From [Haemophilus] ducreyi (GTDB lineage: Bacteria > Pseudomonadota > Gammaproteobacteria > Enterobacterales > Pasteurellaceae), in contig NZ_FOJC01000007.1 of assembly GCF_900109315.1 (NCBI RefSeq), forward strand, positions 1 through 64,000: a stretch of 64,000 nt of DNA, given 5' to 3'. Positions 19,352 through 28,233 of this stretch are shown in pieces. Position 1 is the stretch's first letter. Every line of letters begins with the position of its first letter. The translations under genes were made by a program, and so were the position numbers. The notes under the pieces were generated by a model that did no database searches, was not told the DNA's origin, and saw only the letters and a program-made list of their open reading frames with translations.

Positions 19352-20251
19352 ATGAAAGAAATTGCCATTATTAGCAATCAAAGAATGTTTTTTTTATATT
19401 GTTTACTGACTAATAAAAATTTAGAAGACGTTTTCTTTATTTTTGAAAAAGGAGCTATGCCGAATAATCTCACTAGCATACCTCATTTTATTGTATTAGA
19501 TCATTCTAAATCAGAATGTTATGATTTCTTTTATTTTAATTTTATATCCTGTAAATATAGGTTACGTGGTTTAGATGTTTATGGCGCAGATCATATTAAA
19601 GGCGCTAAGTTTTTTCTTGAAAGACACCGATTTTTTGTGGTGGAAGATGGAATGATGAATTATTCCAAAAATATGTATGCGTTTTCACTTTTTAGAATAA
19701 GAAATCCGGTTATTTTGCCGGGTGGTTTTCATCCAAACGTAAAGACTATTTTTTTGACCAAAGATAATCCGATACCGGATCAAATTGCGCATAAAAGAGA
19801 AATCATTAATATCAAAACATTATGGCAAGCTAAGACAGTTACGGAAAAGACTAAAATACTTTCTTTTTTTGAAATAGATATGCAAGAAATATCCGTGATT
19901 AAAAACAGAAGTTTTATTCTCTATACGCAACCACTTTCGGAAGATAAACTTCTGACAGAAGCAGAAAAGATTGATATATATCGTACTATTTTAACTAAAT
20001 ATAACCATTCACAAACTGTGATTAAACCGCATCCAAGAGATAAAACAGATTATAAACAACTGTTTCCTGATGCTTATGTGATGGAGGGCACTTACCCTTC
20101 AGAATTATTAACTTTATTAGGTGTGAATTTTAATAAAGTCATTACGTTATTTTCCACAGCAGTATTTGATTATCCTAAAGAAAAGATTGATTTTTATGGT
20201 ACCGCGGTTCATCCAAAATTATTAGATTTTTTTGATGAAATCACATTGTAA
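19352..20251 (+). CDS. Glycosyltransferase family 52 protein, probable LOS sialyltransferase (LsgB/Lst type)
   Basis: The 299-residue protein (ATG 19352) begins MKEIAIISNQRMFFLYCLL; a TTG at 19337 is less likely. The HRFFVVEDGMMNY and VIKPHPRDKTDY segments, and STAVFDYPK further on, fit GT52, the family of Neisseria Lst and Haemophilus LsgB alpha-2,3-sialyltransferases. There is no signal peptide or clear membrane span, as expected for a peripheral cytoplasmic-face enzyme. Position right after neuA supports CMP-sialic acid as donor. The acceptor sugar cannot be told. It is distinctly A/T-richer than rffG after it, a common sign of exchangeable surface genes. Confidence 0.75.
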   Translation: MKEIAIISNQRMFFLYCLLTNKNLEDVFFIFEKGAMPNNLTSIPHFIVLDHSKSECYDFFYFNFISCKYRLRGLDVYGADHIKGAKFFLERHRFFVVEDGMMNYSKNMYAFSLFRIRNPVILPGGFHPNVKTIFLTKDNPIPDQIAHKREIINIKTLWQAKTVTEKTKILSFFEIDMQEISVIKNRSFILYTQPLSEDKLLTEAEKIDIYRTILTKYNHSQTVIKPHPRDKTDYKQLFPDAYVMEGTYPSELLTLLGVNFNKVITLFSTAVFDYPKEKIDFYGTAVHPKLLDFFDEITL

Positions 20252-20326
20252 ATAGGAAATATATTACCCCCAATTTCGATTAAAAAAGAAATTGATTTAT
20301 TAACGGCTATAGTGAGTTGTAATTGT

Positions 20327-21367
20327 ATGAAGCTTTTAATTACAGGTGGAGCAGGTTTTATTGGATCGGCAGTGATTCGCTATATTATTAATCATACTGA
20401 CGATGAAGTGATTAATGTTGATAAATTGACCTATGCGGGCAATTTAGCTTCGCTGTCATCAGTGAGTCAGCATAAACGCTATACTTTTGAACAGGTAGAT
20501 ATTAATGATAGCGGACGGATTGCTGAAATTTTTTACCATTATCAGCCTGATAAAGTAATGCATTTAGCCGCTGAAAGCCACGTAGATCGATCCATTGAAG
20601 GATCTGCACCATTTATACAAACTAATATCATCGGCACTTATACATTATTAGAAACAGCAAGATCCTATTGGCAAAGTCTAGATCAGCAAAAAAAAGCACA
20701 ATTTCTTTTTCACCACATTTCAACGGATGAGGTCTTTGGTGATTTAGCTCATCAGCCTCAACGGTTTACTGAGCAAAGTGCTTATATGCCGAGCAGTCCT
20801 TATTCTGCGTCAAAAGCAGCGAGTGATCATCTAGTGCAAGCTTGGTATCGTACTTATGGCTTACCAACAGTGATTAGCCATTGTTCAAATAACTATGGAC
20901 CTTATCATTTTCCGGAAAAATTAATTCCATTAACCATTTTAAACGCCTTATCTGGTAAACCATTGACTGTTTATGGCGATGGCTTACAAGTTCGAGATTG
21001 GCTTTTTGTTGAAGATCATGCTCGCGCATTGTATAAAGTGATCACACAAGGTCGCGTAGGGGAAAGCTATAATATTGGTGCCAGTAATGAAAAAACCAAT
21101 ATTGAAGTTGTGCAAGCTATTTGTCAGTTATTAGATGAATTAGTGCCGGTTAAACCTAATGGAATTAAAACATATCAAGCGTTAATTACACATGTAGCAG
21201 ATCGTCCTGGCCATGATTTACGCTATGCAATTGATGCAAGCAAAATAACGCAACAGCTTGGTTGGCAACCGCAAGAAAGTTTTGCTACAGGATTACGAAA
21301 AACCGTAGAGTGGTATTTAGCGCATAAAAACTGGTGGCAAATGATTCAGCACCCTGTTTGTGAGTAA
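20327..21367 (+). CDS. rffG: dTDP-glucose 4,6-dehydratase
   Basis: Converts dTDP-glucose to dTDP-4-keto-6-deoxyglucose. The 346 residues from ATG 20327 start with [17 protein letters not shown], the NAD-binding motif. They contain the [14 protein letters not shown] segment, the catalytic STDEVFGD, and [12 protein letters not shown] with the Tyr-x3-Lys pair; [15 protein letters not shown] is typical of RmlB/RffG. Its product-making partner rffH follows after 24 bp, but no enzyme that uses the keto sugar (rmlC/D, rffA, fcf) is in the window. rfbB/rmlB is an equally valid name. Confidence 0.93.
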   Translation: MKLLITGGAGFIGSAVIRYIINHTDDEVINVDKLTYAGNLASLSSVSQHKRYTFEQVDINDSGRIAEIFYHYQPDKVMHLAAESHVDRSIEGSAPFIQTNIIGTYTLLETARSYWQSLDQQKKAQFLFHHISTDEVFGDLAHQPQRFTEQSAYMPSSPYSASKAASDHLVQAWYRTYGLPTVISHCSNNYGPYHFPEKLIPLTILNALSGKPLTVYGDGLQVRDWLFVEDHARALYKVITQGRVGESYNIGASNEKTNIEVVQAICQLLDELVPVKPNGIKTYQALITHVADRPGHDLRYAIDASKITQQLGWQPQESFATGLRKTVEWYLAHKNWWQMIQHPVCE

Positions 21368-21391
21368 GATTGTTTAACATAAGGATCAATG

Positions 21392-22276
21392 ATGAAAGGG
21401 ATTATTTTAGCGGGCGGATCTGGCACACGTTTATACCCAATTACTCGCGGGATCTCTAAACAGTTATTGCCGGTGTATAACAAGCCAATGATTTATTATC
21501 CACTTTCAGTATTAATGTTGGCAGGGATCCGAGAGATTTTAGTGATCACCACACCCGTGGATCATCAGCATTTTAAAGCATTATTAGGAGATGGCAGTCA
21601 TTTCGGTATTCACATTGATTATGCTATTCAAACTAAGCCTGCAGGATTAGCAGAAGCGTTTATTATTGGTGAGCAATTTATCGGCAAAGATAATGTTTGT
21701 TTGGTATTAGGCGATAATATTTTTTATGGGCAAGGTTTTACTCAAATTCTATCGGTTGCGGCAAATCGCCAGCAAGGCGCTACTCTTTTTGGTTATCAAG
21801 TGAATAATCCCGCGCGCTTTGGCGTTGTGGAGTTTGATCAAGATTTACGTATTTTAACATTGGAAGAAAAGCCACAGGAGCCTAAATCTGATTGGGCGGT
21901 TACCGGTCTTTATTTTTATGATAATCGCGTCATTGAGTTTGCTAAGCAAGTCACCCCTTCAGCACGTGGAGAACTTGAAATCACGGATATTAATCAACGC
22001 TATTTACAAGAAGGTATGCTACATTTGCAATTGCTTGGTCGCGGATTTGCTTGGTTTGATACCGGCACTTATGATAGCTTGCACGAAGCGGCCGCTTTTG
22101 TAAAAACTATTGAGCATTTGCAGAAGTTACAGGTAGCTTGTTTGGAAGAGATTGCGTGGCGTAAAGGTTGGTTGACTGATATTGATGTAATCGCTTTGGC
22201 TGAGCCGATGATACAAAATGAATATGGTCAGTACTTATTAGCTTTAGTACAACAACAGCGTAAATATAAGGCTTAA
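21392..22276 (+). CDS. rffH: Glucose-1-phosphate thymidylyltransferase
   Basis: Makes dTDP-glucose from dTTP and glucose-1-phosphate, the substrate of the preceding gene. The second of two adjacent ATGs (21392) is preferred because AAGGA lies six bases before it. The 294 residues begin [17 protein letters not shown], the nucleotidyltransferase signature, with [25 protein letters not shown] and [20 protein letters not shown]. It is the RmlA/RffH type. It closes the neuA-GT52-rffG-rffH cassette, 152 bp before the rpsU start. Confidence 0.94.
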   Translation: MKGIILAGGSGTRLYPITRGISKQLLPVYNKPMIYYPLSVLMLAGIREILVITTPVDHQHFKALLGDGSHFGIHIDYAIQTKPAGLAEAFIIGEQFIGKDNVCLVLGDNIFYGQGFTQILSVAANRQQGATLFGYQVNNPARFGVVEFDQDLRILTLEEKPQEPKSDWAVTGLYFYDNRVIEFAKQVTPSARGELEITDINQRYLQEGMLHLQLLGRGFAWFDTGTYDSLHEAAAFVKTIEHLQKLQVACLEEIAWRKGWLTDIDVIALAEPMIQNEYGQYLLALVQQQRKYKA

Positions 22277-22317
22277 AAGAAGCGAAGTTTGAATCATGAT
22301 CCTAGATGAAATTACCC

Positions 22318-22346
22318 TTTACTTTAAATATAAGCTACGTTAGAAT
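22318..22346 (+). promoter_or_regulatory. Candidate sigma-70 promoter of the rpsU-dnaG-rpoD operon
   Basis: TTTACT (22318-22323), 17-base spacer, TAGAAT (22341-22346), about 80 bases before the rpsU start. Position and spacing fit the known upstream promoter of this operon in other gammaproteobacteria. Confidence 0.5.
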
Positions 22347-22428
22347 ACGACACCTTATTTTAGCCTATGTCGCCAAAAATTGATGTGCGACTTTATTATT
22401 TAAACATTATTTCCTGAGGTGATGGCAT

Positions 22429-22644
22429 ATGCCAGTAATTAAAGTTCGTGAAAATGAATCATTTGACGTTGCATTACGTCGTTTTAAACGCTCTTGCGAA
22501 AAAGCGGGTTTATTAGCTGAAGTTCGTGCACGTGAATTCTATGAAAAACCAACCACAGTTCGTAAACGTGAGAAAGCATCTTTAGCAAAACGTCACGCTA
22601 AACGTAATGCACGTGAGAATGCACGTAACACTCGCTTATACTAA
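22429..22644 (+). CDS. rpsU: 30S ribosomal protein S21
   Basis: Small-subunit protein placed near the anti-Shine-Dalgarno end of 16S rRNA. The 71 residues ([20 protein letters not shown] to ENARNTRLY) are the standard S21 length and sequence. It heads the macromolecular synthesis operon, with a terminator between it and dnaG that lets S21 be made in excess over primase. Confidence 0.98.
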
Positions 22645-22674
22645 TTAGCAAACGTTGCTTTTTAGTTGATGGCT

Positions 22675-22716
22675 AAAACCGTGAAACCTTTGGGAATCGC
22701 GGTTTTTGCATTTTTG
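22675..22716 (+). terminator. Intra-operon terminator between rpsU and dnaG
   Basis: Stem AAAACCGTG/CGCGGTTTT (one G-U pair) with a 14-base loop, then T-rich sequence. It matches the location of the T1 attenuating terminator in the E. coli operon. Confidence 0.7.
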
Positions 22717-22831
22717 TCTCTCTTTTTTATCTGCAGTTATCTATGCTAAGCGGTAAATTTTCTCGCATTTTAGGCAACATTAACTTACGTATTCCGTACG
22801 TTATTCTCGTTATTTATATAAGGAGATCTCG

Positions 22832-24571
22832 ATGAAAGGTAGCATACCTCGTTCATTTATTGATGATCTTGTCGCTCGCACAGATATCGTTGAACTGATC
22901 AATAGTCGCGTTAAACTCAAAAAAGCAGGCAGGGAGTATCAAAGCTGTTGTCCTTTTCATCATGAAAAAAGCCCATCATTTACGGTAAGCCCGACTAAAC
23001 AGTTTTACTATTGTTTTGGCTGTGGTGCACACGGTAATGCGATCAGTTTTTTGATGGAATATGACAAGTTAGAATTTCCGGAAGCGGTTGAAGAATTAGC
23101 TGCAATGCAAGGCTTAGAAGTCCCACGTGAAAATGCCACTCATCAAGCTAAATCAGTGGTGAGTTATCAAGCGAAGCGGAATCTATATGAATTATTGGCG
23201 CAAATTAGCCAATTTTACCAACAACATTTAGTGCAAGACTCTGCTAGTCAAGCTTATTTGCAACAGCGAGGGCTTTCTGCTGAGATTATTAGCCGTTTTG
23301 AGATTGGATTTGCCCCTAATTCAATGGATGCTGTCCTATGTAAATTTGGTATTAATCGTGACGAGATACAGAAATTGCTTGATACGGGAATGCTCAGCCA
23401 ACATGATAGTGGGCGAGTTTACGATAAATTCCGTAATCGAGTAATGTTCCCAATTCGCGATAAGCGTGGGCGTGTGGTTGCTTTTGGCGGACGAGTAATG
23501 GGCGATGAAAAACCTAAATACCTTAATTCTCCTGAGTCAGCAACCTATCACAAAGGCAATGAGCTTTACGGTCTGTTTCAAGCATTGCAACAAAATGAGA
23601 ATCCGGCGGCGTTGCTAGTAGTCGAAGGCTATATGGATGTTGTAGCGCTTGCGCAATTTGGTGTTAACAATGCGGTAGCGTCTTTAGGGACAGCCACTAC
23701 GGGTGAGCAAATTCAGCAGATGTTTCGTTGTACTGAGCAAGTTATTTGTTGCTATGACGGAGATCGTGCCGGTCGAGAAGCCGCTTGGCGAGCGTTTGAA
23801 AATGCTTTGCCTTATTTACAAGATGGCCGTCAATTAAAATTTATTTTTCTACCGGATGGTGAAGATCCAGATAGTTTTATTCGGCAACAAGGTAAAGCCG
23901 GCTTTGAAGTGTATTTGCAAGCGGGAATGTCGCTCAGCGATTTTTTATTCGATAATTTGGTCGCACAAGTGGATTTATCAAGTAAAGAGGGCAAATCCAA
24001 GTTGGCGGCGATTGCAGTACCGTTAATCAATCGCATTCCAGGCGAAATGTTACGCGTTTATTTACGTAATATGTTAGGTCAAAAACTAGGCATTTTAGAT
24101 CCTGCACAATTAGAAGCTATTTTGCCCGCTAAAGTACCTGCAAACCGTAAATCAATCGCACAAGCCTTGCCGATTAAGCGGACACCCATGCGATTATTGA
24201 TAGCATTATTGTTGCAGAACCCAGAATTAGTCCAGTTTGTACCCGATATTTCAGCGCTACAAAGCTTACAAGAACCCGGTTTCCAATTGCTAGTCGAATT
24301 GATCGAAGTGTGTCGCGAAAAAGTCGGTATTTCAATGGGAGTGTTATTAGAACATTGGCGAGATAAGCCACATTACCGTACATTAGAACGGTTGGCTAAT
24401 TGGGATCACCTAGTGACGCCTGAAAATGTGGAAAGTACTTTTATTGAAACGCTTGATTTTTTGTACGCTAAACTAGTTGAAAAGCGGATAGAAGCTCTGA
24501 TTGCCAAAGATCGTATGCATGGATTAAATGCTGCAGAAAAACAAGAACTTGCTTTGTTAATTAGCCAGTGA
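22832..24571 (+). CDS. dnaG: DNA primase
   Basis: Synthesises RNA primers at the replication fork. The 579 residues show an N-terminal CHC2 zinc-binding domain (CCPFHHEKSPSF and YYCFGCGAHGNAI, about residues 40-70) and the RNA polymerase/TOPRIM core with FPIRDKRGRVVAFGGRVMG, VVEGYMDVVAL and YDGDRAGREAA. A C-terminal helicase-binding domain that is more divergent follows. AAGGAG precedes the ATG. Middle gene of rpsU-dnaG-rpoD. Confidence 0.97.
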   Translation: MKGSIPRSFIDDLVARTDIVELINSRVKLKKAGREYQSCCPFHHEKSPSFTVSPTKQFYYCFGCGAHGNAISFLMEYDKLEFPEAVEELAAMQGLEVPRENATHQAKSVVSYQAKRNLYELLAQISQFYQQHLVQDSASQAYLQQRGLSAEIISRFEIGFAPNSMDAVLCKFGINRDEIQKLLDTGMLSQHDSGRVYDKFRNRVMFPIRDKRGRVVAFGGRVMGDEKPKYLNSPESATYHKGNELYGLFQALQQNENPAALLVVEGYMDVVALAQFGVNNAVASLGTATTGEQIQQMFRCTEQVICCYDGDRAGREAAWRAFENALPYLQDGRQLKFIFLPDGEDPDSFIRQQGKAGFEVYLQAGMSLSDFLFDNLVAQVDLSSKEGKSKLAAIAVPLINRIPGEMLRVYLRNMLGQKLGILDPAQLEAILPAKVPANRKSIAQALPIKRTPMRLLIALLLQNPELVQFVPDISALQSLQEPGFQLLVELIEVCREKVGISMGVLLEHWRDKPHYRTLERLANWDHLVTPENVESTFIETLDFLYAKLVEKRIEALIAKDRMHGLNAAEKQELALLISQ

Positions 24572-24663
24572 GGCTATTTTTTGATAGATCAGCTCTTGTA
24601 GGCTTGAACAAGCGCTCATTTTCAAGAAATTTTTGGCAAAACTATCAAGAAAATTTCAAATAA

Positions 24664-24672
24664 TGTTATAAT
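24664..24672 (+). promoter_or_regulatory. Extended -10 promoter ahead of rpoD
   Basis: TGTTATAAT, i.e. TGn followed by a perfect TATAAT at 24667-24672, 37 bases before the rpoD start. No good -35 is visible, as expected for an extended -10 element. It suggests rpoD has its own promoter, as in E. coli. Confidence 0.55.
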
Positions 24673-24709
24673 CTAACACTATTTTTGCTCGCAAAAAACG
24701 GAAACGAAT

Positions 24710-26554
24710 ATGGAACAACAATCTCAATTAGAACTTCTGATTGCTCAAGGGCGTGAACAAGGTTATTTGACCATCTCAGAGGTACATGATCACTTACCAG
24801 AAGAATTGGTTGATGCTGAGCAGATCGAAGATATTATTCAAATGATCAACGATATGGGGATTAAAGTATTAGAAACAGCCCCAGATACTGATGAGCTAAT
24901 GCTTGCAGAGAATATCGCGGATGAAGATGTTGTAGAAGAAGCGACAAAAGTGCTTTCTACAGTAGAATCAGAACTTGGCCGGACGACGGATCCTGTGCGG
25001 ATGTATATGCGTGAAATGGGAACTGTTGAGCTTTTAACGCGGGAAGGTGAAATTGATATCGCTAAACGTATTGAAGAAGGTATTAATGAAGTACAGTGTG
25101 CGGTGGCCGAATATCCAGAAGCGTTAACAGAATTAATCGGTTTTTATGCGCAAGTTGAAGAAGGCACTATGCGTCTTTCGGATTTAGTGACCGCTTTCGT
25201 TGATCCTAATATTCAAGCTGAAGAAGACGTTGTTGAATTAGATTCAGATTTAGACGAAGAAGCATCAGATGTGGTCGCAGATGTTGATGATGAAAGCGAA
25301 GATGAAGAAAGTGATGGCAGTGCGGATAATACGGATGATAACTCAATTGATCCGGAGTTAGCCCGTGAGAAATTTTATGCATTACGTGAGCAACATGAAA
25401 AAGCGTTACAAGTAATTCAAAAACACGGCCGATCACATAAAAAATCGAAACAGCATATTCAAGCATTGTCCGATATTTTCCGCGAGTTCCGTTTAGTGCC
25501 AAAACAATTTGATTTGCTGGTTGAATCAATGCAAAGAATGATGAAACAAGTTCGTGCTGAAGAACGTCAAATTCAACGTTATGCGGTTGAATATGCTCAA
25601 ATGAAGAAAGCCGATTTTTTAAAGCTATTTCAAGGGAATGAAACCTCCGAAGAATGGATTGACAAGGCGATTAATGCTAGAAAAGGAGCCGCGCCAAAAC
25701 TAGCTAACTATGTTGAACAAATTCGCATTAATATTAGTAATTTACAACGTATGGAGCAAGATACTGGCTTGACAGTGGCACAGATCCGCGAGATTGGCGG
25801 TCGTATTGCCAGTGGTGAATTAAAAGCTCGCCGTGCGAAAAAAGAGATGGTGGAAGCTAACTTACGTTTGGTTATTTCAATTGCTAAAAAATATACTAAT
25901 CGTGGTTTACAATTCTTAGATCTGATCCAAGAAGGTAATATTGGTTTAATGAAAGCGGTCGATAAATTTGAATATCGTCGCGGTTATAAATTCTCAACTT
26001 ATGCGACTTGGTGGATTCGTCAGGCGATTACACGTTCAATTGCTGATCAAGCTCGTACTATTCGTATTCCTGTGCATATGATTGAAACGATTAATAAATT
26101 GAACCGTATTTCCCGTCAATGTTTACAAGAAATGGGGCGTGAGGCGACACCAGAGGAATTGGCAGAACGAATGGGAATGCCAGAAGATAAAATTCGTAAA
26201 GTGTTGAAGATTGCAAAAGAACCTATTTCAATGGAAACCCCTATTGGTGATGATGATGATTCACATTTAGGCGATTTTATTCAAGATGAAAACCTTGAAC
26301 TGCCATTAGATTCTGCTACGGCAGAGAGTTTACGTTTGGCGACGAATGAGGTGTTAGAAGGATTAACACCGCGTGAAGCTAAAGTATTGCGTATGCGTTT
26401 TGGCATTGATATGAATACCGACCATACGTTAGAGGAAGTGGGTAAGCAATTTGATGTTACCCGTGAGCGGATTCGTCAGATTGAAGCTAAAGCGTTGCGT
26501 AAATTACGCCATCCGAGCCGTTCTGAAACATTACGTAGTTTCTTAGATGATTAA
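24710..26554 (+). CDS. rpoD: RNA polymerase primary sigma factor (sigma-70)
   Basis: Housekeeping sigma factor. The 614 residues have region 1.1 at the N terminus, region 1.2 ([21 protein letters not shown]), and an acidic stretch (about 165-220) in the non-conserved region. Regions 2.1-2.4 read [20 protein letters not shown] ... [20 protein letters not shown]. Regions 3 and 4 ([20 protein letters not shown]) contain the -35-binding helix-turn-helix. Length equals E. coli (613). It ends at a strong terminator, closing the macromolecular synthesis operon. Confidence 0.98.
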   Translation: MEQQSQLELLIAQGREQGYLTISEVHDHLPEELVDAEQIEDIIQMINDMGIKVLETAPDTDELMLAENIADEDVVEEATKVLSTVESELGRTTDPVRMYMREMGTVELLTREGEIDIAKRIEEGINEVQCAVAEYPEALTELIGFYAQVEEGTMRLSDLVTAFVDPNIQAEEDVVELDSDLDEEASDVVADVDDESEDEESDGSADNTDDNSIDPELAREKFYALREQHEKALQVIQKHGRSHKKSKQHIQALSDIFREFRLVPKQFDLLVESMQRMMKQVRAEERQIQRYAVEYAQMKKADFLKLFQGNETSEEWIDKAINARKGAAPKLANYVEQIRINISNLQRMEQDTGLTVAQIREIGGRIASGELKARRAKKEMVEANLRLVISIAKKYTNRGLQFLDLIQEGNIGLMKAVDKFEYRRGYKFSTYATWWIRQAITRSIADQARTIRIPVHMIETINKLNRISRQCLQEMGREATPEELAERMGMPEDKIRKVLKIAKEPISMETPIGDDDDSHLGDFIQDENLELPLDSATAESLRLATNEVLEGLTPREAKVLRMRFGIDMNTDHTLEEVGKQFDVTRERIRQIEAKALRKLRHPSRSETLRSFLDD

Positions 26555-26573
26555 ATGTAATGATATGCTTATG

Positions 26574-26606
26574 AAAAAGCCCAAGTAAATTGCTTGGGCT
26601 TTTTAT
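26574..26606 (+). terminator. Rho-independent terminator of rpoD
   Basis: Eight-bp stem AGCCCAAG/CTTGGGCT within an A-run/T-run foldback, 19 bases after the stop. Confidence 0.88.
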
Positions 26607-26682
26607 TATTTGTAAGATAAATATCATTATTTGCCATATTCATCATTTTTGTCACTATTTAGCAACTTTTCGATAAAATAAG

Positions 26683-26691
26683 ACCGCTTGT
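26683..26691 (-). repeat. DNA uptake sequence, Apl type
   Basis: Exact ACAAGCGGT on the minus strand in the gap between rpoD and tyrS, the only intergenic exact copy. Confidence 0.85.
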
Positions 26692-26699
26692 TCTGATAA

Positions 26700-27890
26700 T
26701 TATTTTACGGTAACACGAGCAAATTTACGTTTGCCTACCTGATAGACGAATGTCCCTGGTTGAGCATTGGCGCGGACATCATCAATTTTTTGTCCATCGA
26801 TTTTAACTCCACCTTGTTGTGCAGAGCGGATCGCTTCAGACGTTGAGGCAACTAAGCCCGATTCTTTTAATAAAGTGGCAAGCCCGATTTCGCCGTTGAA
26901 ACAGAATTCTGGCATTTCATCAGGAATGGCGCCTTTTTGGAAGCGGTTAATAAAGTGTTGTTCAGCAAGGTCAGCCTCAGCTTCACTATGGAAGCGGGTA
27001 ATAATTTCTTTAGCTAATAAAATTTTCACGTCACGAGGGTTTTTTCCAGCGTCAACGTCTGCTTTTAATTGAGTAATTTCAGCTAGTGGTCGGAAAGAAA
27101 GTAAGTTATACCAATCCCACATCAGTTCATCAGAAATGGACATTACTTTGCCAAACATTTCATTAGGTGCTTCGGTAACACCAATATAATTTCCTAATGA
27201 TTTAGACATTTTTTTCTCACCATCTAAGCCGACTAATAATGGTAAGGTGATGGCGACTTGTGGCTTCTGTTCCGCTGATTTTTGTAATTCACGGCCAATC
27301 AATAGATTAAAAGTTTGGTCTGTGCCACCTAATTCTACGTCGGCTTGCAATGCGACGGAATCATAACCTTGTAATAATGGATAGATAAATTCGTGAATAG
27401 CGATAGGTTGATTATTAGTGAAACGTTTTTTGAAATCATCACGTTCTAGCATACGTGCCACGGTATAATTAGACGTTAAGCGAATCATTCCTTCTGTGCC
27501 TAATTCATTTAACCACGCAGAATTAAATACGACACGTGTTTTGTTGGGATCTAAGATTTTAAATAATTGTTGTTTGTAAGTTTCGGCGTTACGCAGTACA
27601 TCTTCACGTGTTAATGGCGGGCGAGTGGTGTTTTTGCCTGATGGATCGCCCACCATACCGGTAAAGTCACCAATTAAGAAGATAACTTCGTGGCCTAATT
27701 GTTGGAATTGACGTAGCTTGTTGATAACAACCGTATGGCCTAAGTGAATATCGGGTGCTGTTGGATCGGCACCTAATTTAATCCGTAATGGACGATTTTC
27801 TTTTAGTTTTGCAATTAAATCTTCTTCAGAATAAATATTTTCGACACCACGTTTAAGTTCGGCTAATATTGCTTCAATAGATTGAGCCAT
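26700..27890 (-). CDS. tyrS: Tyrosyl-tRNA synthetase
   Basis: Charges tRNA-Tyr. The ATG at 27890 ([15 protein letters not shown]) is chosen over an earlier in-frame ATG because AAAAGGA lies just upstream. The 396 residues have the class I HIGH motif as [17 protein letters not shown] (about 43-59) and KMSKS as [14 protein letters not shown] (about 225). A C-terminal S4 domain ([20 protein letters not shown]) follows. The form with [11 protein letters not shown] belongs to the TyrRZ-type subgroup common in Pasteurellaceae and Pseudomonas. Convergent with rpoD. Confidence 0.95.
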   Translation of the reverse strand: MAQSIEAILAELKRGVENIYSEEDLIAKLKENRPLRIKLGADPTAPDIHLGHTVVINKLRQFQQLGHEVIFLIGDFTGMVGDPSGKNTTRPPLTREDVLRNAETYKQQLFKILDPNKTRVVFNSAWLNELGTEGMIRLTSNYTVARMLERDDFKKRFTNNQPIAIHEFIYPLLQGYDSVALQADVELGGTDQTFNLLIGRELQKSAEQKPQVAITLPLLVGLDGEKKMSKSLGNYIGVTEAPNEMFGKVMSISDELMWDWYNLLSFRPLAEITQLKADVDAGKNPRDVKILLAKEIITRFHSEAEADLAEQHFINRFQKGAIPDEMPEFCFNGEIGLATLLKESGLVASTSEAIRSAQQGGVKIDGQKIDDVRANAQPGTFVYQVGKRKFARVTVK

Positions 27891-27976
27891 TTGTATTCCT
27901 TTTCTGATTAACATATAAAATGTGGTCTATTATAACGGGCTGAATTGAAATTGATAGCGCTAAAAAGGCGATAGGC

Positions 27977-28048
27977 AAAAAAAAACGCCTCATTTTGTGG
28001 GGGAATGAGGCGTAAAGAGTTGGAGTGATTACCTATTATTTTTGAATT
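27977..28048 (-). ncRNA. Predicted Fur-regulated small RNA between rnr and tyrS
   Basis: On the minus strand a promoter overlapping a Fur box (28055-28083) is followed about 70 bases later by a strong intrinsic terminator. Its stem is 10 bp perfect, ACGCCTCATT (27985-27994 complement) with AATGAGGCGT (28004-28013). The loop reads CCCCCACAA in the RNA, and a run of nine U ends it. No open reading frame with a ribosome site lies within. The 5' part is single-stranded and A/U-rich, the kind of sequence Hfq binds. Start is estimated at about 28048. This layout is that of RyhB-like iron-responsive sRNAs. A Fur-regulated sRNA (HrrF) is described in Haemophilus; whether this is its orthologue I cannot tell from sequence alone. 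Confidence 0.6.
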
Positions 28049-28054
28049 GAGTTA

Positions 28055-28083
28055 ATGATAATGATTCTCAATGCATTAAGCAA
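28055..28083 (-). promoter_or_regulatory. Sigma-70 promoter with overlapping Fur box
   Basis: On the minus strand: TTGCTT (28078-28083), 17-base spacer, TATCAT (28055-28060). Across the -10 and spacer lies TGATAATGATTCTCA (plus strand 28056-28070), matching the 7-1-7 Fur consensus TGATAATnATTATCA at 13 of its 14 defined positions. Confidence 0.65.
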
Positions 28084-28233
28084 ATAAATTTACAAAAACT
28101 TACAAATAAGAATGGTTATTATTTATGATGAGCCAAACAGGTTCGCTTAAATATCAGATTTAGTGGGTGTGATTTAAGCAATAAGCGGTCAGTTTTGAGT
28201 AAATTAGACCGCTTATTATTGGTTAACTTGAGT
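28084..28233. other. Rest of the tyrS-rnr gap
   Basis: No gene seen. It holds A/T-rich sequence upstream of the sRNA promoter, the AATAAGCGGTC dyad and a small TGGTTAA/TTAACCA repeat at the rnr stop. Confidence 0.5.
28180..28217 (-). terminator. AATAAGCGGTC dyad after rnr
   Basis: Perfect 11-bp inverted repeat (28180-28190 and 28207-28217) with a 16-base loop, 17 bases past the rnr stop. It is built on the uptake-sequence core. No long T-run, so termination is likely but not certain. Confidence 0.5.

Noticed and set aside
19385-19396. T8 run near the 5' end of the GT52 gene as a phase-variation tract
   Set aside because: The tract is in frame (F-F-L codons), the gene is intact, and runs of eight are common in DNA this AT-rich.
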